Source of the DNA: Flavobacteriaceae bacterium UBA3591
GTDB taxonomy: Bacteria > Bacteroidota > Bacteroidia > Flavobacteriales > Flavobacteriaceae
Assembly: GCA_002375695.1 (NCBI GenBank)
Contig: DFMO01000015.1
Span: forward strand, 232,114 to 296,113
Reading direction: 5' to 3'
Length of the DNA: 64,000 bases
Under the pieces are notes generated by a model that worked only from the letters and a program-made list of their open reading frames with translations, did no database searches and was not told the DNA's origin. A program made the translations under genes and the position numbers. Shown here piece after piece: positions 17,822-26,497 of the stretch; within the stretch, counting starts at the first letter, position 1; each line of letters begins with the position of its first letter.

Positions 17822-18466
17822 ATGGAATTTCTACCCGAAAAAATAAATAATTACGTAGAAGAACACTCGCAGCCCGAACCCGAATTACTTCAAAAATTAA
17901 ATAGGGAAACTTGGCAAAAAGTGCTTGTACCAAGAATGTTAAGCGGGCATTTGCAAGGCAGAGTGTTAAGTATGCTGTCTAAATTAATTAACCCTAAAAA
18001 CATTCTTGAAATTGGAACTTATACGGGTTATTCGGCGCTTTGCTTGGCCGAGGGGATGCAAGCTAATGGCGAGTTGCACACCATTGATATCAACGAAGAA
18101 TTAGTAGATTTTCAAAGGAAATATTTTGACCAATCGCAATATGGCGAACAAATAGTTCAGCATTTAGGCAACGCTTTGGATATAATTCCAAAACTTGACA
18201 AAACGTTCGACCTTGTGTTTATAGATGCCGATAAAAACAATTACCCTAAATATTTAGAAATTATCCTTCCGAAGTTAAAAAAAGGTTCGGTTATTTTAAG
18301 CGACAATGTTTTATGGAGTGGCAAAGTAGTTGAAAAAGTAAAAAAAGACGACAAAGACACAAAAGCGCTTTTAACGTATAACAAGCTACTGAATGAGCAT
18401 CCTCAATTGGAAACGGTAATTTTACCCATCCGCGACGGACTTACAATTTCGCGTGTAAAAGGGTAG
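17822..18466 (+). CDS. O-methyltransferase, class I SAM-dependent
   Basis: 214 residues, with the COMT-like bacterial family layout. The SAM motif is ILEIGTYTGYSALCLAEG (about residues 61-78), followed by TIDINEELVDFQ and the metal-binding FIDADKNNYP, a hallmark of divalent-cation-dependent O-methyltransferases. LSDNVLWSGKVV is also conserved. It is 32 bases after the ACMSD-like gene and may be the last gene of the operon, but O-methylation is not a known step in kynurenine degradation, so the substrate is open. Confidence 0.88.
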   Translation: MEFLPEKINNYVEEHSQPEPELLQKLNRETWQKVLVPRMLSGHLQGRVLSMLSKLINPKNILEIGTYTGYSALCLAEGMQANGELHTIDINEELVDFQRKYFDQSQYGEQIVQHLGNALDIIPKLDKTFDLVFIDADKNNYPKYLEIILPKLKKGSVILSDNVLWSGKVVEKVKKDDKDTKALLTYNKLLNEHPQLETVILPIRDGLTISRVKG

Positions 18467-18478
18467 TTTTATAGATTA

Positions 18479-18766
18479 CTAAAACTTTCTTTTTATAGGG
18501 CCGGTAACTTCGTCAACATCTTCTTTTACCTTGTCTATTTGTTCGCGAACATCTTTGGTAATATCAACGTCAATTCCTTGTTTTTCGGCGCTTTTAGTAA
18601 TTTCAGATTTAATATCATTGGTTGCATCTTTCACTTGACGCATCGCTTTACCCAGCCCACGAGCAATCTCTGGCACCTTATCGGCGCCAAAAACTAATAG
18701 GATCACAAACATGATAAACCCTATTTCGGTACCACTAATAAAAAGAAAAATTGCCTGTGAAATCAT
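18479..18766 (-). CDS. tatA: Twin-arginine translocase subunit TatA/TatE
   Basis: 95 residues with the TatA plan: a short N-terminal transmembrane helix (residues about 8-26, FISGTEIGFIMFVILLVFG), the FGADKVPEIARGLGKAMRQ amphipathic helix, then a charged tail rich in Lys and Asp. TatA forms the pore-like assembly that passes folded proteins across the inner membrane. Members of the Bacteroidota typically carry this form with the FGADKIPEIARGLGK motif. tatC is not in the window. Confidence 0.93.
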   Translation of the reverse strand: MISQAIFLFISGTEIGFIMFVILLVFGADKVPEIARGLGKAMRQVKDATNDIKSEITKSAEKQGIDVDITKDVREQIDKVKEDVDEVTGPIKRKF

Positions 18767-18770
18767 AGTG

Positions 18771-18778
18771 CAAATATA
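18771..18778 (-). promoter_or_regulatory. Promoter -7 box for tatA (TATATTTG)
   Basis: CAAATATA on the + strand reads TATATTTG on the minus strand, a perfect TAnnTTTG match 4 bases before the tatA ATG. If used, the transcript would be leaderless or nearly so. Confidence 0.45.
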
Positions 18779-18839
18779 CTAACCACTTATGAGTTAATGG
18801 TAGTAGAAAGATAGTTTTTCCAAAAAAATGATATTCAAA

Positions 18840-18879
18840 AAAAATCCTTTTTGCAGTTATAAATACAAAAAGGATTTTT
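18840..18879 (-). terminator. Terminator after the M1 peptidase gene
   Basis: AAAAATCCTTTTT and its complement AAAAAGGATTTTT form a 13-bp stem around a 14-base loop, 17 bases past the peptidase stop codon. Confidence 0.75.
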
Positions 18880-18895
18880 ATTAATTACGAAAAGT

Positions 18896-21202
18896 TTATT
18901 TTGAATCTTTCTTGTTTTTAAATTTTTCGAAAGCACTTACAGTATTGCGTTTTGGCCACATATTATTAGAAATATCAATATCGGCAGTTTCTTCTTCGGG
19001 ATCTATTTCAATTGAAACCAATTTCTTTTCTGAAGCGATTACTTTTCGCACCACTTCGTCATTTTTCCTCCAAATTTGTGCAGGATATTTTACCTCTTCA
19101 CTACTGCCGTCGCTGTAGGTATATTTAGCGAGAATAGGCATCGGGATACCACCTGGTTTTTCAAAAGAAATTTCATAAAAATAATTAGGACTTTTTAAGT
19201 TTGAACGCTCTTCTACCGGAATATTATTCAAAATATATTCGTTTAGCGTCGCAATATCACTAAGTTTTGTATTGCGCATACTTTCTTCAAAATCTTCGCT
19301 ATTTTCATCAATTAAATAAACCATAGGTGGCATTTCAATTTCTGAAATACCTCGTGCAGCGAGCATTTCTTTTACTTCCGAAGTCATTTTTGAACTTACA
19401 AAAAACTGTTTCACTTCTTTTACACCAATATCTACAAAATTGGTAGTATAAAACCATTCGCGCCAAAACCAATCTAAATCTATTGCCGAAGCATCTTCCA
19501 TTGTTCTAAAAAAGTCTTCGGGGGTTGGGTGTTTAAACATCCAACGGTTTGCGTAGGTTTTAAAAGCAAAATCAAAAAGTTCGCGACCCATAATTGTTTC
19601 GCGCAAAATATTTAATGCAGTAGCTGGTTTGGCGTAAGCGTTTGCACCAAAATTATAAGTATTTAAACCTTTTGTCATAATAGGCGCTAACTGGCTTTGT
19701 TCGCCAGCCATATAATCCACTATTTTTTTGGCGGGCCCACGGCGCGAAGGGTATTTTTTATGGGGTGCAATGGCTTCGGGATAGGTCTCGGCAAAATCTT
19801 GTTCGGCAACGTATTGGGTAAAAGTATTAAGCCCTTCGTCCATCCAAGTCCATTGGCGTTCGTCGCTATTTACAATCATTGGAAAGTAGTTATGCCCAAC
19901 CTCGTGAATAATTACACTTATCATTCCAAATTTTGTTCTCTCACTAATACTACCATCGAGATTAGGGCGGCCGTAATTCCAACAAATCATAGGGTATTCC
20001 ATTCCTTGATTTTTGGCACTAACCGAAATAGCTTTTGGGTAAGGATAATCAAAAGTCATTCGCGAAAAAGTTTTTAAGGTACTTGCAACTGCCCGCGTAG
20101 ACCAATCTTCCCACAACGGGTTTGCCTCTGGCGGATATAACGAAACTGCCATTACCGAGCCGCTGCCCATTTTTACAGCCATCATATCCCACATATATTT
20201 TCTTGAAGTTGCAAACGCATAGTCGCGAACATTTTCGGCTTTAAATTTCCACGTTCTTTTTGCAGTTGAAAAGTTTTTTGAAGCGGCTTCGGCTTCGGCT
20301 TGTGTTACAATTAAAACAGGCTTATCAAAAGATTTTTTAGCAGTTTCGTAACGCCGCATCATTTCTTTTGAAAAAATTTGTTTTCTATTTTGAAGCTGCC
20401 CTGTAGCATCCAAAATATGATCGGCCGGAACTGTAATATTTACTTCAAAATTTCCGAAGGGAAGAGCAAATTCATCTCTACCCCAAAACTGACTATTTTG
20501 CCAACCTTCAACATCGTTATAAACCGCCATTCTAGGGTAAAACTGTGCTATTACATAACCGCGATTGCCATCGCTAAAAGTTTCGTACCCACTGCGCCCC
20601 CCTTGGTTAACGTGGTCGTTAATGTTATACCACCACTTAATAGAAAAACTAAATTTTTCACCTGGGTTTAATTCCTTCGGCATATCAATACGCATCATGG
20701 TTTGATTGATGATATACGGCAATGGCTGACCCTTTGTGTCTTTTACTTCAACAATGTTAAAACCGCCATCAAAAGGTTTTTTTAGGTATTTGTTTACAAA
20801 TCTATTAGTAAGATTGGCAGGCGCAGCACTGGAAGGTGAAATAAGTGGCGTTTTAGAATTTTTTGACCTCACATTTTGATCTAATTGCACCCACAAATAC
20901 TCCAACACATCGGGCGAATTGTTAGTATACGTTATGGTTTCAAAACCCGACAACTTTTTGTTTTTATCGTCCAGCTCAATGTCCATAACGTAGTCTGCCT
21001 GCTGCTGGTAGTAATTAGGACCGGGTGCTCCACTTGCCGTACGAAACATATTTGGGGTTGAAAACTCTTGGTAAAGCTGTTTAAATCTATTGTTGTTATA
21101 ATGACCAGATTTACGTTCTTGTGTCTCAGACTTTTCTTGTGCTATCGCAGCACCTGTAATTACGAAAAGACCAAGAATAAAAAGAGTTTTAAATATATTC
21201 AT
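18896..21202 (-). CDS. Secreted M1-family metallopeptidase
   Basis: A zinc aminopeptidase-like protein of 768 residues with signal peptide MNIFKTLFILGLFVITGAAI. The zinc site is complete: His433 and His437 in HEVGHNYFP, with catalytic Glu434, and Glu456 in WMDEGLNTF exactly 19 residues after the second His. The exopeptidase motif appears as QGMEYPMICW rather than the classical GAMEN, so specificity may differ from standard aminopeptidases. An ATG at 21235 would add 11 residues, but the signal peptide begins at 21202. DUF6702 lies just upstream on the same strand; the pair is common in Flavobacteriia. Confidence 0.92.
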   Translation of the reverse strand: MNIFKTLFILGLFVITGAAIAQEKSETQERKSGHYNNNRFKQLYQEFSTPNMFRTASGAPGPNYYQQQADYVMDIELDDKNKKLSGFETITYTNNSPDVLEYLWVQLDQNVRSKNSKTPLISPSSAAPANLTNRFVNKYLKKPFDGGFNIVEVKDTKGQPLPYIINQTMMRIDMPKELNPGEKFSFSIKWWYNINDHVNQGGRSGYETFSDGNRGYVIAQFYPRMAVYNDVEGWQNSQFWGRDEFALPFGNFEVNITVPADHILDATGQLQNRKQIFSKEMMRRYETAKKSFDKPVLIVTQAEAEAASKNFSTAKRTWKFKAENVRDYAFATSRKYMWDMMAVKMGSGSVMAVSLYPPEANPLWEDWSTRAVASTLKTFSRMTFDYPYPKAISVSAKNQGMEYPMICWNYGRPNLDGSISERTKFGMISVIIHEVGHNYFPMIVNSDERQWTWMDEGLNTFTQYVAEQDFAETYPEAIAPHKKYPSRRGPAKKIVDYMAGEQSQLAPIMTKGLNTYNFGANAYAKPATALNILRETIMGRELFDFAFKTYANRWMFKHPTPEDFFRTMEDASAIDLDWFWREWFYTTNFVDIGVKEVKQFFVSSKMTSEVKEMLAARGISEIEMPPMVYLIDENSEDFEESMRNTKLSDIATLNEYILNNIPVEERSNLKSPNYFYEISFEKPGGIPMPILAKYTYSDGSSEEVKYPAQIWRKNDEVVRKVIASEKKLVSIEIDPEEETADIDISNNMWPKRNTVSAFEKFKNKKDSK

Positions 21203-21239
21203 AATGAAAGTGAGGGTTTTAAAAGAGAATTGCAATGTA

Positions 21240-21743
21240 TTAATTAAAAATTAATTTTCCACCGGGTTCGTCCCTGTCAAGAATTAAACTTCGGCGAATC
21301 GAAGGGGTTTTTACGTGAATAATGTTTTGTTGATCGCTAAAAATTTCCATCAAAATTTTATTCTCAACCGTAACCGTATTTAGCTCCTTTATTCCTGCTA
21401 CTTCAATATAGGCAACCAACATATCGGTTTCGTATTCTTTTCCTAAATAATTGAGTTTAACTTCTCTATCATTAACCACAATTTTTAACTTTTGAAGCAA
21501 ATAATTTTCTAAGCTTGCATCAACTGCTGGCGCTTCATTTTTACGTTTTAAAATTAACGAAGGGTTATAATTGGCTTGCAAAGCATCTTCAATATCATCT
21601 GTAAAAATTTTTAAGGTAATTTGAAGTGATCCTTGTTTTTCAACAAAATCGATTTTTGTAATGCTTACGTAAAATTTATGTGCAGAAGCTCCCGAAAGTA
21701 AAGGAAAAACCATTACCAAAAGCAGCAATTTAAAGTATTTCAT
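21240..21743 (-). CDS. DUF6702 family exported protein
   Basis: 167 residues with a signal peptide ending near ASA-HKF (residues 1-21). The mature part starts with HKFYVSITKIDF and reads as a small beta-sandwich, which is the DUF6702 pattern. Function is unknown. It is upstream of the M1 peptidase on the same strand with a 37-base gap to the chosen peptidase start, suggesting that the two are made together and may act together in the periplasm. Confidence 0.85.
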   Translation of the reverse strand: MKYFKLLLLVMVFPLLSGASAHKFYVSITKIDFVEKQGSLQITLKIFTDDIEDALQANYNPSLILKRKNEAPAVDASLENYLLQKLKIVVNDREVKLNYLGKEYETDMLVAYIEVAGIKELNTVTVENKILMEIFSDQQNIIHVKTPSIRRSLILDRDEPGGKLIFN

Positions 21744-21792
21744 TAAAGAAAAATTAATTTGTGGATTAGACGAAAAAGTGACGACTTTGTTA

Positions 21793-21800
21793 CAAAAATA
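21793..21800 (-). promoter_or_regulatory. Promoter -7 box for DUF6702/M1 peptidase (TATTTTTG)
   Basis: CAAAAATA on the + strand is TATTTTTG on the minus strand, a perfect match to TAnnTTTG, 50 bases upstream of the DUF6702 start. It would drive the DUF6702-peptidase pair. Confidence 0.5.
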
Positions 21801-21895
21801 GAATTTCTATGTCTATAAAATAATAACGAATTTTGCCGAATAAATTATATTAATCTTTAACAATAGTTAAGTTTACCTTCTTAAAAAAAATTACA

Positions 21896-22639
21896 ATGAA
21901 TAATACCAACAACAACCACTCTTTATCGGCACGACAACTAATTGTTGCAAGTACCAGCACAGTGTACGGAGGCGAATATTTAGACTATCTTTTAGACGAA
22001 ATGCGCGAATTGTTTAAAAACACAAATGAAATTGTTTTTATACCTTTTGCGCGCCCCGGCGGAATTAGCCACGACGCCTACACCGAAAAAGCAGCAGAAG
22101 CTTTTGCAAAAATTGGAAAAAAAGTGGTTGGGCTACATACTTTTAAAAACCCCGTGGAGGCTCTAAAAAATGCCAAAGGCGCCTTTACTGGCGGCGGTAA
22201 CACTTTTGTATTGGTAAGTTCACTATACCGTTTAGAATTAATGCAGCCGCTTCGTGAAGCAATTTTTAACGGCATGCCTTATCTGGGGACGAGTGCCGGC
22301 AGTAATATTTGCGGCATTTCCATGCAAACCACTAACGATATGCCTATTGTTTACCCGCCGTCGTTTAAAACTTTAGGGGTTATTCCGTTTAATTTAAATC
22401 CGCATTATTTAGATCCAAATCCAGCTAGCAAACATATGGGCGAGACTCGCGAAACCCGAATTGCAGAATTTCATACCCAAAACACAATTCCGGTGGTAGG
22501 ATTACGCGAAGGCAGTTGGCTTAGCGTAAGCGGTGACGAAATTACCCTTAAGGGCAATTTAGAGGCCCGCGTTTTTGAACAAAACAAAACGCCCTATGAA
22601 GTAGAAAGCGGAATCTCATTCAGCAATCTATTTAGATAA
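21896..22639 (+). CDS. pepE: Dipeptidase E, peptidase family S51
   Basis: PepE cleaves dipeptides with an N-terminal aspartate. The nucleophile elbow is GTSAGSN, with Ser133. Asp148 (TNDMP) and His170 (NPHYLD) follow at spacings of 15 and 22 residues, the same spacings as the Ser120-Asp135-His157 triad of the Salmonella/E. coli enzyme. The cyanophycinase-related FTGGGNTF motif is at residues 97-104. 247 residues is slightly longer than the enterobacterial enzyme because of an N-terminal Asn-rich stretch. It has no signal peptide and should be cytoplasmic. Confidence 0.93.
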   Translation: MNNTNNNHSLSARQLIVASTSTVYGGEYLDYLLDEMRELFKNTNEIVFIPFARPGGISHDAYTEKAAEAFAKIGKKVVGLHTFKNPVEALKNAKGAFTGGGNTFVLVSSLYRLELMQPLREAIFNGMPYLGTSAGSNICGISMQTTNDMPIVYPPSFKTLGVIPFNLNPHYLDPNPASKHMGETRETRIAEFHTQNTIPVVGLREGSWLSVSGDEITLKGNLEARVFEQNKTPYEVESGISFSNLFR

Positions 22640-22670
22640 AAATTATAAAAAAATGTTGTGCAAAGAAATG

Positions 22671-23105
22671 TTACAATTCCTTGACAAAATGGTATCCTTT
22701 TGCCACAAACCCTTGGTTATAGAAAAATTTATGCGAAGGGAAATTGTGTACGTAACTGTTTAATTCTATCCAATTACACGATTTCTTTTTAGCGTAATTT
22801 GTAACAAATTCAACAAGCAATTTACCAACGCCTCTACCGCGCGAAGTATCGTCTATAATTACGTGGTCCATTTCTACACTACGGCCTGCATAGTGCCGTG
22901 TTTGAAACCAAAGCCCGCAAATGCCAATTAATTGATTGTCGTCAAAAATACCGAGACATTCGTAGTTTTGTTGAACCATTTCAAGTAAGCGTTCTTTAAT
23001 CACTTCTTCAGAAACGGTGTATTTGCCCAATTTTTGCAATAAAGGTATGATAATAAAAATTTTTTCGGGTTCAATAATGCGTATTGATATGGCGTTATCT
23101 TTCAA
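22671..23105 (-). CDS. GNAT-family N-acetyltransferase
   Basis: 144 residues with the GNAT fold: LIGICGLWFQ strand, the DHVIIDDTSRGRGVGKLLVEF segment holding the acetyl-CoA loop (RGRGVG), and the C-terminal NPxxHxFYxxQGF-like text SHKFFYNQGFVAKGYHF. The frame opens with TTG at 23105 and no ATG is available nearby, so TTG is the likely start. The substrate is unknown. It is convergent with pepE, 31 bases apart, with no clear terminator. Confidence 0.87.
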   Translation of the reverse strand: MKDNAISIRIIEPEKIFIIIPLLQKLGKYTVSEEVIKERLLEMVQQNYECLGIFDDNQLIGICGLWFQTRHYAGRSVEMDHVIIDDTSRGRGVGKLLVEFVTNYAKKKSCNWIELNSYVHNFPSHKFFYNQGFVAKGYHFVKEL

Positions 23106-23142
23106 AATAATGGTAATTTTAAAACTTCACTAAAACATATTA

Positions 23143-23889
23143 ATGAAGCGTAACGAATTTATTAAAATTTCAAGTATTGCAGGGCTTAGTTTGGCAATTT
23201 TTCCGCAGTTTTCTTTTAAAAAATTTTCAGAAGAATTTAGTCGAAGTCAATTAATTGGAAAGGGAAATCCAGATATAGTAGGCAATACCTATACTTCAAA
23301 AATGCACAAAACTGCCAAAGTAGCATTTAAAGAAATGAAGGCAGCGGCTGCAAAAGAAAATATAAATATAGAAGTTGTATCGGCATACCGAAGCTTTCAA
23401 CGGCAAAAGCAAATTTTTGAAGGCAAATATAAACGATTTACAAAACAAGGACTTACCCCCGAAGATGCGCTTAATAAAATTATTGAATACTCAACCATAC
23501 CGGGAACTTCGCGCCACCATTGGGGCACCGATATTGATTTAATAGATGCCAATGCTCCGCGTCCAGCAGATGTGCTGTTACCCGAAAACTTTCACGGCAC
23601 GGGCCCTTACTGCAAACTAAAAATGTGGCTGGATGAAAATGCCGAAAAATTCAATTTTTACGAAGTTTATACAGATAACGGCAACCGCAAAGGTTTTAAA
23701 TATGAACCTTGGCACTTTAGCTACGCGCCAGTTTCGGTTGCAATGTTAAAGGAGTACAAAGAAAAAATTGATGTGAAAAAAATGCTTGCAGAAGAAAAAT
23801 TGTTAGGTGCCGAAAATTTTTCGGATGCATTTATTCTTAAATATAAAGAAGAAAACATTTTAGATATAAACCCAAAACTTTTACCATAA
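23143..23889 (+). CDS. M15-family D-alanyl-D-alanine carboxypeptidase (VanY type)
   Basis: 248 residues. The catalytic core has VVSAYRSFQRQKQIF, the zinc motif SRHHWGTDIDLID (His and Asp ligands) and EPWHFSY with the last His ligand and catalytic Glu, as in VanY-like LD/DD-carboxypeptidases that trim peptidoglycan stem peptides. The N-terminus MKRNEFIKISSIAGLSLAIF resembles a Tat-like signal but has KR rather than RR, so export may be by Sec or it may be membrane anchored. It is 31 bases upstream of gpmI and could be cotranscribed by proximity. Confidence 0.88.
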   Translation: MKRNEFIKISSIAGLSLAIFPQFSFKKFSEEFSRSQLIGKGNPDIVGNTYTSKMHKTAKVAFKEMKAAAAKENINIEVVSAYRSFQRQKQIFEGKYKRFTKQGLTPEDALNKIIEYSTIPGTSRHHWGTDIDLIDANAPRPADVLLPENFHGTGPYCKLKMWLDENAEKFNFYEVYTDNGNRKGFKYEPWHFSYAPVSVAMLKEYKEKIDVKKMLAEEKLLGAENFSDAFILKYKEENILDINPKLLP

Positions 23890-23920
23890 AACCACACTTA
23901 GTAATTATAAGCTGTTTAAA

Positions 23921-25438
23921 ATGAATAAAAAAGTATTATTAATGATCCTCGATGGTTGGGGGGTAACGCAAGATACTTCGGTATCTGCTGTCGCGCAAGC
24001 CAATACGCCATTTATAGATTCTTTGTACAAAAAATATCCTCATGGTCAATTGCTTACCCACGGAATGAACGTTGGATTACCCGAAGGCCAAATGGGCAAC
24101 AGCGAAGTTGGCCATATGAATTTGGGTGCTGGACGCATTGTATATCAAGACCTCGCTAAAATTAACATGGCAATAGAAAACGGTACTATTAGCAATGAAC
24201 CCGAACTTAAAAAAGCTTTTGCTTATGCAAATAGCCATAATAAAAAAGTACATTTTTTAGGTCTAGTTTCAAATGGCGGCGTGCATTCGCACATTAACCA
24301 TTTAAAAGGTTTGCTTTCGGCAGCTCAAAATGATGGTGTAAAAAATGTATTTGTCCACGCGTTTACCGATGGTCGCGATGTTGATCCACATTCGGGCAAA
24401 GGGTTTATTGAAAATTTACAACTTCACTTAGAAAAAACAGGAGGCAGATTGGCTTCTATCATTGGTCGTTATTACGCGATGGACCGCGACAAAAGATGGG
24501 AACGCGTAAAAAAAGCTTACGATTTATTGCGCTTCGGAAAAGGGAAACCTTCAAAAAACGCTGTAAAAAGTATAGACAATAGTTATGCTGAAGGGATAAC
24601 AGACGAGTTTATTGAACCTATTGTAATGACAAATTCAGAAGGAAAACCGGTTGCCACTATTGACCAAGACGATGTTGTAATTTTCTTCAACTTTAGAACC
24701 GATCGCGGCAGACAACTTACCGAAGTTTTAACTCAAAAAGATTACGAATCGTTTGGGATGAAAACAGTGCCACTCTATTTTGTAACCCTCACAAATTACG
24801 ACGATTCCTTCGGAAATATTAACGTAGTTTATAACAAAGAAAACTTAACCGATACGTTGGGTGAAGTTTTAGAAAAAAACGGTAAAAAGCAAATTAGAAT
24901 TGCCGAAACTGAAAAATACCCTCATGTTACTTTTTTCTTTTCGGGCGGAAGAGAACTTGCTTTTGAAGGGGAAAAACGAATTTTATGTCCGTCGCCCACA
25001 GTAGCTACTTACGACCTTAAACCTGAAATGAGTGCCTACGATATTCGGAACATGATTTTACCGGAAATTGAAAACGAAACTGCAGATTTTATTTGTTTAA
25101 ACTTTGCAAATCCAGATATGGTGGGCCATACGGGCGTTTTTGAAGCTGCAATAAAAGCTTGCGAAACGGTAGATAATTGTACAAAAGCAATTGTTGAACA
25201 AGCCCTACAGAGCCATTATACAACCATAATAATTGCAGATCACGGCAATAGCGAAACTATGCGAAATAACGATGGTTCGCCCAATACAGCGCATACTATA
25301 AACCCCGTGCCAATTATTGTGGTTGACAACGACATAAAAACGGTTAAAGATGGTATTTTAGCAGATATCGCGCCTACAATTTTAGAACTCTTGGGCGTAG
25401 CAAAACCAGAAGTAATGAGACAAGAATCCTTAATTTAA
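23921..25438 (+). CDS. gpmI: 2,3-bisphosphoglycerate-independent phosphoglycerate mutase
   Basis: Manganese-dependent glycolytic enzyme that interconverts 3- and 2-phosphoglycerate through a phosphoserine. The first metal Asp is in LMILDGWG (Asp11) and the phosphoserine is Ser61 in GNSEVGHMNLGAGR. HAFTDGRD, YYAMDRDKRWER, FFNFRTDRGRQL and ADHGNSETM are all in place. 505 residues is normal. No cofactor-dependent GpmA was seen in the window. A lipoprotein gene starts 5 bases after the stop. Confidence 0.97.
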   Translation: MNKKVLLMILDGWGVTQDTSVSAVAQANTPFIDSLYKKYPHGQLLTHGMNVGLPEGQMGNSEVGHMNLGAGRIVYQDLAKINMAIENGTISNEPELKKAFAYANSHNKKVHFLGLVSNGGVHSHINHLKGLLSAAQNDGVKNVFVHAFTDGRDVDPHSGKGFIENLQLHLEKTGGRLASIIGRYYAMDRDKRWERVKKAYDLLRFGKGKPSKNAVKSIDNSYAEGITDEFIEPIVMTNSEGKPVATIDQDDVVIFFNFRTDRGRQLTEVLTQKDYESFGMKTVPLYFVTLTNYDDSFGNINVVYNKENLTDTLGEVLEKNGKKQIRIAETEKYPHVTFFFSGGRELAFEGEKRILCPSPTVATYDLKPEMSAYDIRNMILPEIENETADFICLNFANPDMVGHTGVFEAAIKACETVDNCTKAIVEQALQSHYTTIIIADHGNSETMRNNDGSPNTAHTINPVPIIVVDNDIKTVKDGILADIAPTILELLGVAKPEVMRQESLI

Positions 25439-25443
25439 AAAAG

Positions 25444-26013
25444 ATGAAAAAATTATTTATAATCTTTGCTGCAGCCGCTGTTGTTGCGTGCAATTCTTCA
25501 AAAGAAAAAAACAAAGTAGTTAAAAGTTCTTCCAACATGATGACTTCAGAAAATTCAAAAAAGCAAGTTAATGATACGGTTGCTTATGAAGATTCAGTAA
25601 TGTTACTTGGCGAAGCTACACGCGAAGGATTTAAAATGGACGCCTTTAAAGAATGGTATAATTTGGGATATGATTACTATAAACCAAAACCCGAAATAAT
25701 CGACTCGTTAAAACCCTTATTAAAAGATGTACAGATTACAGTATTTATGGGTACTTGGTGTGAGGATAGCCAGCGCGAAACACCCCATTTATACAAAATT
25801 TTGGATCAAGCAAATTTTGACGAAGACAAGCTTACGCTTTATACAGTTTCCGACGAAAAAACTACGCCACAAGGTTTTGAAGAAGGGAAAGATATAAACT
25901 ACGTGCCCACAATTATTTTCTATAAAAATGGCGAAGAATTAAACCGAATTGTGGAATACCCAATGAAAAACCTGGAAGCAGATATGCTTACAATTTTAAG
26001 TGGCAAAGAGTAG
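25444..26013 (+). CDS. Thioredoxin-fold lipoprotein lacking the second active-site Cys
   Basis: 189 residues. The lipoprotein signal ends at Cys16 (AVVACNSS). After a flexible linker a thioredoxin-like fold begins near residue 95: VQITVFMGTWCEDSQRETPHLYKIL. The usual CxxC is CEDS here, with Cys106 kept and Ser109 at the second position. The cis-Pro motif is YVPTIIFYKNG, followed by the GxEL. A single-Cys site suggests a monothiol role, e.g. isomerase or glutaredoxin-like, rather than a disulfide reductase; it may also not be catalytic. It is 5 bases from gpmI. Confidence 0.85.
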   Translation: MKKLFIIFAAAAVVACNSSKEKNKVVKSSSNMMTSENSKKQVNDTVAYEDSVMLLGEATREGFKMDAFKEWYNLGYDYYKPKPEIIDSLKPLLKDVQITVFMGTWCEDSQRETPHLYKILDQANFDEDKLTLYTVSDEKTTPQGFEEGKDINYVPTIIFYKNGEELNRIVEYPMKNLEADMLTILSGKE

Positions 26014-26060
26014 CAACATGCATACGCCCAATAATCCTTTATTTACGCTATTATTCTTTG

Positions 26061-26068
26061 TAAATTTG
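26061..26068 (+). promoter_or_regulatory. Promoter -7 box for the HAD-map unit (TAAATTTG)
   Basis: Perfect TAnnTTTG match 17 bases before the HAD-protein ATG; it would also drive map and possibly the next gene. Confidence 0.45.
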
Positions 26069-26085
26069 CAGCTTTAATTTTTAAA

Positions 26086-26493
26086 ATGATAAAGGAAACT
26101 TTCACTATAGCCGTAGATTTTGATGGTACTATTGTAGAGGATGCATATCCTAAAATTGGCCGCCCAATCATCTTTGCATTCGATACTTTAAAGAGACTGC
26201 AAAATGATGGACACAGACTTATTTTATGGACATACCGCAAAGGCCGAACGCTTCAAGAAGCTGTAGATTTTTGTAAAGAAAACGGTATTGAATTCTACGC
26301 CGTTAACAACAGTTTTCCCGAAGAGGAATTTGACACCTCGCATAGCCGAAAAATAAATGCCGATATTTTTATAGATGACCGAAATATTGGCGGACTAAAA
26401 AGTTGGGGCGAAATTTATCAAATTCTTACTGGCGAAGCAGCGCCAAAAAAATCAAAATTACATAAAAAAGGGTTTTTTTCCTTTTTAAAATAA
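26086..26493 (+). CDS. HAD-like hydrolase, small BT0820-type
   Basis: 135 residues with the HAD motif I AVDFDGT (Asp11 nucleophile, Asp13), motif II in LILWTYRKG, and the acidic motif IV IFIDDRNIGG. No cap domain is inserted, so it should act on a small or exposed phosphate, or on a macromolecule. Similar short HAD proteins from Bacteroidota are typically annotated as hydrolases. The map gene begins 4 bases after the stop, so they are likely cotranscribed. Confidence 0.88.
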   Translation: MIKETFTIAVDFDGTIVEDAYPKIGRPIIFAFDTLKRLQNDGHRLILWTYRKGRTLQEAVDFCKENGIEFYAVNNSFPEEEFDTSHSRKINADIFIDDRNIGGLKSWGEIYQILTGEAAPKKSKLHKKGFFSFLK

Positions 26494-26497
26494 CACT

